From the NCBI GenBank assembly GCA_037127655.1, contig JBAXXY010000004.1, positions 1-53,225 on the forward strand: a DNA stretch of 53,225 nt, written 5' to 3'. The position numbers were made by a program, and so were the translations under genes. The DNA comes from GWF2-38-69 sp037127655 (GTDB lineage Bacteria > Verrucomicrobiota > Lentisphaeria > Victivallales > GWF2-38-69). Shown here in pieces: positions 46,647 to 53,225 of this stretch. The notes beneath the pieces are model-generated. The model was not told where the DNA came from. It was given only the letters and a program-made list of their open reading frames with translations, and did not search any database. The first letter of the stretch is position 1; each line of letters opens with the position of its first letter.

Positions 46647-48524
46647 ATGAACCGAATTCCTCCTGATATAGTTGCTATTATAAGTGGTTTTCTTGTAACG
46701 CTTCTGCTCGCCTTGTTTTTTACTCGAAAAGCGATAGCAATTCTTCCCAAATTCGGGTTTACAGACAAACCTCAAAGAGACTGTAGAAGAATTCACACTA
46801 GGGAGGTTGCAACGGCTGGCGGAATTGCCATGTTTTTAGCCTTCCTCATAGGTGGTTTCTTAACCTTTAAAGTTTTTCTTCCCCATCAAAGTTTTGAAAA
46901 TAGACCTTTATATTTTATTGCACCTATTATCCTGGTTGTGATATTTGGCCTCTTAGATGATAAATTTGAGTTCAAAGCGCTTACTAAATTGGTCTTTCAG
47001 ATAATAGCGGGGCTGTTTTGTTTTTCTATAGGAATAAAGATAGATGCTGTATTGGGATTGATTTTGCCAATGCCACTCTCTTTGATCTTTACTGTTTTTT
47101 GGACAGTTGCCTGCATAAACGCCTTCAACTTGATTGATGGAATTGACGGCTTAGCCGCAGGCTTAGGCTCTATATCATCTCTTACTATAGGCATCTTCCT
47201 TTTTTCGATCGGTTCTATTCAGGATTCAGCCATGATGCTTTTGCTATGCGCCTCCTGTCTTGGATTTTTGAGGTATAATTTCAAGAGCGCCAAAATTTTC
47301 ATGGGCGACACGGGGAGCGGTTTTATTGGAATAACTTTTGCAATCGTAAGTATTATATCATCTGGAAAACTTTCTACTTTCTCCTTACTGCTTGTTCCCT
47401 TGTTGGCATTGGGTTTGCCGTTTTTTGATACAATATTGGCTGTTGTTAGAAGAACTTTAAAGAAACTATTATTCAAAATGGCAGACAGCAAAGACGCAAT
47501 AAATGTATTTACTGCTGATTCCGATCACATACATCATAGATTTTTAAGCTCTTTTAAAGATAACTACAAAGTTACATTATTATTATATCTCTCATCTTCA
47601 GTGATTTGTGGTCTGGCGTTATGCCTGGTTTTTATTCAGGATTATAATCAGTTCACGGTGATTTTAACTTTGGTTGTAATAGTGGTTGTACTTGGAAAAA
47701 TATTGGCATTTATCGAAACAAGATTTTTGATGGATCTTATATTGAGTTTAACCAGAAAGACAAAATTCCTTAGATTCCTGCTTATTCTTGATATTATTTC
47801 TGACTTTGCCGTCGTCGGAGCTGTGTCATACATCTCCAATCGCTTATTTATTAACAGATGGAATAAACCGTTACTAGAAGTTTGTTTGTCTCTTGTTGTC
47901 TTCGGTTTGATACATTTTTCTTTTCCAAAACTCAGAAAATTTTATTGGGCTAAATCTACACTATCGCAATTCTTCTATCTTATGAAAGCGCTGGTTTGTT
48001 TTTCATTGTTAATGCTTATCCTTGATTACTATTTTTTTGGAAGGTATATGCATCTTTATACACGAGCGCAATATTGCCTTTTTATCGGAGAAAACCTTTT
48101 GTCTTTCTCATTGATTTTATTATTGATTTTAATAAAGAAACTATTCATTAAGTGGTCAGGTGAAATCGGGCAAAGAATTGCATACCCATCTTATCCGCCA
48201 ACTTCTGATATTAAGAAAACTCTTATTTATGGAACGGACATCTTGGTTAAATATTTCAGAACCGATTTCATTAGAAAGAACTCTAAGGATAACAAAATAG
48301 TTGGTGTTATATCTGACAATATTGTTCTAAAGTCAAAAATAGTCTATGGGTACAAAGTTCTGGGAAGTTTGCAAAATATTGATTCGCTTGTAAAGAGCTA
48401 TCATATTAACTCCATTCTTATTGATTCGAATATAAAAGAGAGCGACTTGGCGTATTTAAAGTCTTATTGCCAAAAACATAATATAGAGCTCAAGCAAATA
48501 TCTCTTCATATACATAAGGTTTAG
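46647..48524 (+). CDS. WecA/MraY-type phosphoglycosyltransferase fused to a second membrane module and a Rossmann-like domain
   Basis: A 625-aa inner-membrane protein. Residues about 1-345 are a WecA/TagO-type polyprenyl-phosphate HexNAc-1-P transferase with the Asp-rich DDKFEFKALTKL, NLIDGIDGLAAGLG, FMGDTGSG and the HHR motif (DHIHHRF). A further four-helix module follows (about 380-500), then a soluble C-terminal part (about 505-625; KTLIYGTDILVKYFR, NIDSLVKSYHINSILIDSN) that resembles the CoA_binding_3/CapD N-terminal nucleotide-binding region of WbaP, WcaJ and CapD-type proteins. The transferase should start a lipid-linked glycan at the membrane. Ordinary WecA is about 350 aa, so the fusion is unusual. 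It lies 13 nt after clpX and 4 nt before the epimerase gene. Confidence 0.85.
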   Translation: MNRIPPDIVAIISGFLVTLLLALFFTRKAIAILPKFGFTDKPQRDCRRIHTREVATAGGIAMFLAFLIGGFLTFKVFLPHQSFENRPLYFIAPIILVVIFGLLDDKFEFKALTKLVFQIIAGLFCFSIGIKIDAVLGLILPMPLSLIFTVFWTVACINAFNLIDGIDGLAAGLGSISSLTIGIFLFSIGSIQDSAMMLLLCASCLGFLRYNFKSAKIFMGDTGSGFIGITFAIVSIISSGKLSTFSLLLVPLLALGLPFFDTILAVVRRTLKKLLFKMADSKDAINVFTADSDHIHHRFLSSFKDNYKVTLLLYLSSSVICGLALCLVFIQDYNQFTVILTLVVIVVVLGKILAFIETRFLMDLILSLTRKTKFLRFLLILDIISDFAVVGAVSYISNRLFINRWNKPLLEVCLSLVVFGLIHFSFPKLRKFYWAKSTLSQFFYLMKALVCFSLLMLILDYYFFGRYMHLYTRAQYCLFIGENLLSFSLILLLILIKKLFIKWSGEIGQRIAYPSYPPTSDIKKTLIYGTDILVKYFRTDFIRKNSKDNKIVGVISDNIVLKSKIVYGYKVLGSLQNIDSLVKSYHINSILIDSNIKESDLAYLKSYCQKHNIELKQISLHIHKV

Positions 48525-48528
48525 CATT

Positions 48529-49524
48529 ATGTTGACTAATTCTAGAATTCTTATAACAGGCGGCGCAGGATTCATCGGTTCAAATCTTGTAGAGACATTT
48601 TTGAAATGCGGAAATCAGGTAATCTGTCTGGACGATCTTTCCACAGGAAAAAAAGAAAATATATCCGAATTCCTGACCAATAAAAACTTTACCTTTATTC
48701 AAGGGGATATAAGAAATTTTGAAACTTGCAGAAAATCTTGCGAAGGGGTCGAATTTGTATTTCATCATGCGGCGCTGGGTTCGGTGCCTCGCTCAATTAA
48801 AAATCCTATTGCTACATCTGAAGTCAATATAATGGGATTTTTGAATGTTCTGACCGCTGCAAGAGATGCAAAAGTCAAAAAAATCATTTATGCTTCAAGT
48901 AGTTCAGTTTACGGCGATGATGCTACTCTGCCTAAAATTGAATCCAGAATAGGCAAACCTCTTTCTCCATACGCAATAACTAAGCGAGTAAATGAACTGT
49001 TCGCAGAGAACTTCTCCAGGTTGTACGGTTTGGAAACCATTGGGTTACGCTATTTTAATGTATTTGGAAAAAAACAGGACCCGAACGGCGCATACGCGGC
49101 AGTCATACCTAAATTCATAGCAGCTTTGATTAAGCATGAATCTCCTATTATTAATGGTGATGGAACTATTTCCAGAGATTTTACTTTCGTTGACAATGTA
49201 GTCCACGCTAATCAATTAACCGCTATATCTCCAATTCCCCAACCAACAACTATCAACCAACAACTATCAACTATTTTCAACATCGCCTGCGGTCAAACAA
49301 CCTCCATAAACGAACTCTTTCATATTATCCGCAGTGAATTAACAAAGTATGACTCTAGTATTTCTTCGATACAACCGATATATGGCGCTTCAAGAAAGGG
49401 GGAAATATTACACTCCAATGCTGACATAACCCAAGCCATGACGCTTATAGGTTACTCTTCCAAGTTTAGCGTTCTGGAAGGACTCAAAGAAATAGTCAAA
49501 TATTATTTGAATCTTGCCAAATAA
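48529..49524 (+). CDS. UDP-N-acetylglucosamine 4-epimerase, WbpP-like
   Basis: An extended SDR of 331 aa that likely interconverts UDP-GlcNAc and UDP-GalNAc for the glycan made by the locus. Visible: NAD motif GGAGFIGSNLVE, SALGSVPRSI-type segment (HHAALGSVPRSIKNPIAT), YASSSSVYGD with catalytic Ser, YAITK with Tyr-x3-Lys, and the WbpP/TviC-like RYFNVFGKKQDPNGAYAAVI and NGDGTISRDFTFVDN. These last blocks fit Pseudomonas WbpP better than GalE. A local insertion near residues 240-252 contains a 14-nt tandem repeat in the DNA. It starts 4 nt after the WecA-type gene. Confidence 0.88.
   Translation: MLTNSRILITGGAGFIGSNLVETFLKCGNQVICLDDLSTGKKENISEFLTNKNFTFIQGDIRNFETCRKSCEGVEFVFHHAALGSVPRSIKNPIATSEVNIMGFLNVLTAARDAKVKKIIYASSSSVYGDDATLPKIESRIGKPLSPYAITKRVNELFAENFSRLYGLETIGLRYFNVFGKKQDPNGAYAAVIPKFIAALIKHESPIINGDGTISRDFTFVDNVVHANQLTAISPIPQPTTINQQLSTIFNIACGQTTSINELFHIIRSELTKYDSSISSIQPIYGASRKGEILHSNADITQAMTLIGYSSKFSVLEGLKEIVKYYLNLAK
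49243..49270 (+). repeat. Two perfect tandem copies of a 14-nt unit inside the epimerase gene
   Basis: CCAACAACTATCAA is repeated exactly, head to tail, and followed by a partial CTA. The unit length is not a multiple of 3, so the two copies are read in different frames (encoding PTTINQQLS-type residues) while the gene stays open. The inserted residues have no counterpart in WbpP-like sequences as I recall them. Confidence 0.8.
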
Positions 49525-49546
49525 CGGAAGATTTTGTTTGTTTTTT

Positions 49547-49574
49547 TTGAAAAAAAACTATAAAGTCATATTGT
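49547..49574 (+). promoter_or_regulatory. Candidate promoter of the polysaccharide export genes
   Basis: TTGAAA (49547-49552) and TATTGT (49569-49574) are 16 nt apart in the 91-nt gap before the SLBB export gene. The -10 match is weak. The gap otherwise holds only A/T tracts and the Shine-Dalgarno. Confidence 0.3.
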
Positions 49575-49615
49575 CTTTTTTATAAACATCCAAATTCTAC
49601 AGAAAGGAGACTGCC

Positions 49616-52003
49616 ATGCCTCAAAAATGGATAAAGAGATTTTTTGCAACTTCAATTTTATTTCTTACAGTTTCTTGTGTTATTGGCGCAGATGCAGGAG
49701 TTAATGCAGGGAATGCTACTCCCGCTGTTGGTATAAGCACTACAGATACTAGCCCATTAGTTGCTGAACAGGATAGTTCTAATGTTTCATCTAATGAAAA
49801 TGAGAAGCAATTCAATAGTGTAGGAGTTATTGGGTATTCATTCTTGAAGTCGGATAATTTGGCTTCCTTAAACTTAATAAGCAATAAAACTGTTCAGCCT
49901 GATTACATTCTAAAAACAGGCGATGAAGTAGTCATAGATGTCTGGGGCGAACTGGATTTGCACTACACTTTAGCGATTAATAATGACGGTTATATAGTAG
50001 TTCCTAATGTCGGAAGAATTGATTTGAATGGACTAAGCCTCATTGAAGGAAAAAAAAGAATCCTTAACCAGCTTGCCAGTAAATACAGTTTTTACATCGA
50101 TGCAAGTAATCCAGGCGCCGGCAGAGCGCATGTTGACATCACGCTCGGAAAAGTGGCTGGTGTGGCGATATACATGACAGGAGAAGTGGCCCATCCAGGC
50201 ATGATTTATCTTAATGGAAGCAACTGTTCAATTGTAAGCGCTCTAAAAACAGGCGGCGGCATTTCGCCTTCAGGATCCCTTAGGAATATAGAAGTAACAT
50301 CAGCTTCAGGGGAAAAGTTTATATTCGACCTTTATACTTTTCTTTTTAACGGAAAAATGACAACTGCAGAAAAGTATCTCAAAGACGGGGATACCATCAA
50401 TGTTCCTTTTAGAGAAAGTACTGTAGTGGTGAATGGAGCAGTATTAAGACCAGGAGTCTATGAAATAGTTAAAAATGAAAAACTCAGAAATCTTATTGGC
50501 CTAGCTGGTGGAGTGGCAAGCAATGCTACTGGCGAAGTTGATGTTTTTAGGATTCAAAAAGAAACTGAAGGAGATCAGGCAGGGGTCAAAAATAAAGAGA
50601 TACTAAAAATAAATACAAAGAATTCTAATGAAGATTTAGCCCTATTTGATGGAGACGAAATCGTCGCTCTTAGAAATTCAGCAGCAAAGTTTTTTAATAC
50701 AATTATTATCGCCGGCAATGGCATAAAGATGCCATCCGAACAAAAATATGTAAGTGGCTTAAAAATAACAGACTATATCGAAAAAACAGGTGGAATATAT
50801 CCTGATGCAGCTGATACAGTAGAACTCATCAGAACAAATAAAGATTTGGCCAAAGACATAATTAATCTGAGCCTGAAAGAAATATTGGAGAATAAACCAA
50901 ATCAGAATCTGGTATTAAAGCCTGGAGACAGAATCACATTCTTCACAAATGAAGACATGTACGGCAAGCGGTATATATATCTGGAAGGTCATGTAAAAGA
51001 GCCTGGTAAATATGATTATTATGACGGCTTGACAGTTTATGATATGCTAGTGAAACAAGGTGGTCTTAAAGACCCTGACTTCCAAAAAGAGACTTACCTT
51101 AAACAAGCAAATATAATCAGAATGAACCCTACTCAGACATTAGAGTTCCTGCCTTTTGAAATAGGGCTTTTGCTTAGCGGCGAAATGGATAAGAATATCA
51201 AACTTTTCCCTGGCGATGTAGTGAGAGTTTATGCTCGCAAAACTATGGTTATGGATAAATTTGTGACAATTCAAGGCAAGGTAAAAAAGCCTGGAACATA
51301 CAAGGTTGATGACAATGCAAATCTTAATTCACTGATAATTGATGCAGGCGGCTTTGAACCTGATGCTCTGATAAACAAAATTGAAATAACCTCTAAGTCC
51401 AATGATGGATCAATGCAAAAAGTAGTGACGATTTTAGACTATAGTACTCTAGAAGCAAAAAATTATGGGCTTAAAAACAACCAGCTTATAATTGTTCCCG
51501 AGGATCCATATTATACTTTAAGGAATGCGACTGTTACAGTGGAAGGGCAGGTAAAAGTTCCAGGCGCGTATGGTTTTGTCCAAGGTGAAAAACTTCTTGA
51601 CATCATAAAAAGGTCGGGAGGAACAACTGATGATGCCTTTATTGAAGGCGCCAGCTTCTACAGAGATGGAAAGAGAACAGAACTTGATATAGATGAATCT
51701 GTAAAGGATCCGAATGGAGTACATAATATTATCCTTTGCGCCGGTGACAGATTAGTAATACCAAAGATAAGTTATTTTATTCCAGTATCAGGCGCAGTAA
51801 AGAATCCAAGATTAATCACTTTCAAGGAAGGGCAAGCGGCCGATTATTACATTGATAAATGTTATGGTTTTTCTAAAGATGCCGACAGCCGCAATACTGA
51901 ATTAAAATATCCAAATGGAGACACTAAAGATGCTTTCAGATGGTATTGGTTTGACCGCGAAGTTCCAATTGGATCGTCAATAGTAGTTCCTGCCAAGCAA
52001 TAG
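49616..52003 (+). CDS. Wza-type polysaccharide export protein with about seven SLBB-like repeats
   Basis: An exported 795-aa protein: signal peptide (FFATSILFLTVSCVIGADAG, with a Cys that might be a weak lipobox), then the Poly_export domain (about 92-170; YILKTGDEVVIDVWGELDL, DGYIVVPNVGRI), then repeated SLBB-like units starting at VAIYMTGEVAHPGMIY, STVVVNGAVLRPGVYE, IIIAGNGIKMPSEQK, RYIYLEGHVKEPGKY, KFVTIQGKVKKPGTY, ATVTVEGQVKVPGAY and YFIPVSGAVKNPRLI, most ending in a GG turn. Wza of E. coli is about 380 aa with two SLBB domains, so this is a long variant that could extend the periplasmic tube. AAAGGAG precedes the ATG. It precedes the Wzz-like gene by 30 nt from the chosen start. Confidence 0.9.
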   Translation: MPQKWIKRFFATSILFLTVSCVIGADAGVNAGNATPAVGISTTDTSPLVAEQDSSNVSSNENEKQFNSVGVIGYSFLKSDNLASLNLISNKTVQPDYILKTGDEVVIDVWGELDLHYTLAINNDGYIVVPNVGRIDLNGLSLIEGKKRILNQLASKYSFYIDASNPGAGRAHVDITLGKVAGVAIYMTGEVAHPGMIYLNGSNCSIVSALKTGGGISPSGSLRNIEVTSASGEKFIFDLYTFLFNGKMTTAEKYLKDGDTINVPFRESTVVVNGAVLRPGVYEIVKNEKLRNLIGLAGGVASNATGEVDVFRIQKETEGDQAGVKNKEILKINTKNSNEDLALFDGDEIVALRNSAAKFFNTIIIAGNGIKMPSEQKYVSGLKITDYIEKTGGIYPDAADTVELIRTNKDLAKDIINLSLKEILENKPNQNLVLKPGDRITFFTNEDMYGKRYIYLEGHVKEPGKYDYYDGLTVYDMLVKQGGLKDPDFQKETYLKQANIIRMNPTQTLEFLPFEIGLLLSGEMDKNIKLFPGDVVRVYARKTMVMDKFVTIQGKVKKPGTYKVDDNANLNSLIIDAGGFEPDALINKIEITSKSNDGSMQKVVTILDYSTLEAKNYGLKNNQLIIVPEDPYYTLRNATVTVEGQVKVPGAYGFVQGEKLLDIIKRSGGTTDDAFIEGASFYRDGKRTELDIDESVKDPNGVHNIILCAGDRLVIPKISYFIPVSGAVKNPRLITFKEGQAADYYIDKCYGFSKDADSRNTELKYPNGDTKDAFRWYWFDREVPIGSSIVVPAKQ

Positions 52004-52033
52004 AAAACTTTAATTCCTATGGGAAGTTCGAAT

Positions 52034-53086
52034 ATGAGTGATCAGAACAATAATCCAAATGTCTTGGCAGATAATAAATCTCAGGAAATCAGTCTGCTGC
52101 CATTAATTAGAATCTTTATAAAAAACCGCTACTTTGTAATTCTTTTTGTTTTTATAGGACTCATTTTCGGTTTGGCAAGAGGCTTCTTGTCTTACTCTAA
52201 ATCATACAGAGCCGAATCTATTATACTTCTTCAAAGCCCGCAGAAAGTTACCAGCGGTGACTATAGTAAAATATATTTTGATCAGGTAGTACAGAATACT
52301 GCTCTTAAAGTCATTACTTCAGCATCGACTATAAGAGATCTGGTAATGCAGGAATACTCGTACGAAAAGGACGGCAAACCTATAAAATCGAACCTGCTTG
52401 TTTTTTATGACAATAATAATTTAAACGCCGTCATTGAAGATGTTTCAAATACGGTTAAATCTGAATATGACAAAAAGAATCAGCTCTTGACTATTTCATA
52501 TATCTCTTCCAACCCTGATGTAGCGGCGCAGATTGTAAATAATATAATTCTTCAAATCAATAAATTTTACGATAAGCAGATGAACTCAGATGCTCTACGC
52601 AACTTAGAATATGTGAGCGCTCAGACGATTAAATCAAAAGAAGAATTAGATGCAGCAAGGCAAAAAGTAGCCTTTTTTATTAAGCAGAATATTGAATTGT
52701 CCACAATTTCAAATTATGAGAAAGCCACCGATGACAATAAACATCAATTTGCAAAGCTTGAGCTTAAGAAACTTCAGGAAGATGCAACAGCAAAGGAGAG
52801 CTTATACAGTTCCTTGGTCAAGAAGAGCCAGGATATTGGCATTTTATCCAATCAGAGCGCTCCATCTGTAATAGTTGTTCAGGAAGCGTTTCCACCGGCT
52901 AAACCTCTTCCTCGCGGGATGTTTAAATCTGGAATAATCTGCGCTTTTCTGATGTTTATTCTTGCGTTAGTAATAGTTGTTCTGCGTAATATGTCAGAGA
53001 TTGTCGGACCAAACGAAAATATCCTGACTATTATAATTTCAGAGGTAAAAAAGGATTTAGCAAAAATCGGTCTTCTTAGGAAATAA
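52034..53086 (+). CDS. Wzz-type chain-length determinant / polysaccharide co-polymerase
   Basis: An inner-membrane protein (350 aa from this start) with TM1 near residues 30-50 (YFVILFVFIGLIFGLARGF), a Wzz domain including QSPQKVTSG and ISYISSNPDVAAQIVNNII, a central coiled coil (VSAQTIKSKEELDAARQKVA, then KLELKKLQEDATAKE), the Pro-rich PPAKPLPRGMFKSG before TM2 (about 300-318), and a short cytoplasmic tail of about 30 residues with no BY-kinase domain. It should set chain length or link export with the SLBB protein. I prefer the ATG at 52034, with GGGAAG 7 nt upstream, over the ATG at 52019 that lacks a ribosome site. Confidence 0.87.
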   Translation: MSDQNNNPNVLADNKSQEISLLPLIRIFIKNRYFVILFVFIGLIFGLARGFLSYSKSYRAESIILLQSPQKVTSGDYSKIYFDQVVQNTALKVITSASTIRDLVMQEYSYEKDGKPIKSNLLVFYDNNNLNAVIEDVSNTVKSEYDKKNQLLTISYISSNPDVAAQIVNNIILQINKFYDKQMNSDALRNLEYVSAQTIKSKEELDAARQKVAFFIKQNIELSTISNYEKATDDNKHQFAKLELKKLQEDATAKESLYSSLVKKSQDIGILSNQSAPSVIVVQEAFPPAKPLPRGMFKSGIICAFLMFILALVIVVLRNMSEIVGPNENILTIIISEVKKDLAKIGLLRK

Positions 53087-53108
53087 ATTTGACAAGGATA
53101 GTGCATTT

Positions 53109-53225
53109 ATGAAAAAAGCTTTTATTACAGGGATCACCGGGCAAGATGGATCTTACTTGGCTGAACTTTTGCTTGAAAAGGGATATGAAGTTCATGGAAT
53201 GATCCGCAGGGCGAGTTCTTTTAAT
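53109..53225 (+). CDS. gmd: GDP-mannose 4,6-dehydratase, 5' end only
   Basis: Only 39 codons are inside the window. MKKAFITGITGQDGSYLAEL followed by LLEKGYEVHGMIRRASSFN is the unmistakable Gmd N-terminus, with the NADP motif GITGQDGSY and the RRASSFN loop. Gmd makes GDP-4-keto-6-deoxymannose, precursor of GDP-fucose or GDP-rhamnose. AAGGAT stands upstream of the ATG, 22 nt after the Wzz-like stop. Its presence says that the locus makes a deoxyhexose-containing glycan and continues beyond the window. Confidence 0.93.
   Translation, partial: MKKAFITGITGQDGSYLAELLLEKGYEVHGMIRRASSFN

Noticed and set aside
49540..49558. GTTTTTTT/AAAAAAAC hairpin after the epimerase gene
   Set aside because: The stem is almost only A-T pairs, too weak for a terminator; more likely an A/T tract upstream of the export gene promoter.
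1..53225. tRNA genes, CRISPR arrays, insertion sequences, prophage or toxin-antitoxin modules
   Set aside because: I looked for cloverleaf-type arms, regularly spaced repeats, transposase or integrase motifs and small paired genes and found none convincing.

Overview
The window is AT-rich, gene-dense bacterial chromosome with about 50 genes, mostly in tight runs and with no intergenic gap above 300 bases. I saw no tRNA, rRNA, insertion sequence, phage gene or CRISPR array. The cell looks diderm: it has a LolC/LolD lipoprotein-release pair, a Wza-type polysaccharide export protein with a Wzz-type partner, and a secreted parvulin. It also carries genes better known from Firmicutes: McsA/McsB arginine kinase, and two Asp23 proteins plus an AmaP-like anchor beside accB-accC. 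That mixture suggests a less-studied diderm phylum, but I cannot place it from sequence alone.

Region 1 (1-10.4 kb) begins with a response regulator-PAS protein cut by the window edge. It then holds what looks like a complete pyrimidine nucleoside degradation set: cytidine deaminase (cdd), uridine phosphorylase, phosphopentomutase (deoB), a fused PreT-PreA dihydropyrimidine dehydrogenase, dihydropyrimidinase, and an N-carbamoyl-beta-alanine amidohydrolase. Together these would turn cytidine or uridine into ribose-5-phosphate, beta-alanine, CO2 and ammonia. The genes are not one operon: they alternate strands and are paired across three divergent promoter regions. A six-TM orphan membrane protein sits just before cdd.

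Region 2 (10.4-16.7 kb, +) has lolC-lolD, mcsA-mcsB, a membrane PAS histidine kinase and a pteridine-reductase-like SDR. Region 3 (16.7-25.4 kb, -) runs tandem NDK, ftsK, RodZ-like, aroQ, accB, accC, two asp23, AmaP-like, maf. Region 4 (25.65-27.9 kb, +) is rsfS, an acidic unknown and rodA. Region 5 (27.9-38.2 kb, -) is a long array: mazG, cimA, an unknown exported protein, a DUF721 protein, an oppF-like ATPase, rsmD, coaD, yceD, rpmF (59 aa), plsX, fabH, a lipoprotein and a parvulin. Region 6 (38.2-43.1 kb) has a QueD/PTPS gene with a structured leader, an EamA transporter, pepD and aspS. Region 7 (43.3-53.2 kb, +) is tig-clpP-clpX followed by the start of a surface polysaccharide locus: a WecA-type transferase fused to a Rossmann-like module, a WbpP-like epimerase, a protein with about seven SLBB-like repeats, a Wzz-like protein, and the 5' end of gmd.

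The items most worth follow-up are: the strand-alternating pyrimidine pathway with its fused dehydrogenase; the hairpin-plus-pseudoknot candidate that can mask the queD ribosome binding site; the tandem NDK with one apparently dead domain; an McsAB pair without CtsR or ClpC nearby and with an altered C-terminal motif; the WecA fusion; and the twin palindromes around the rsfS promoter.
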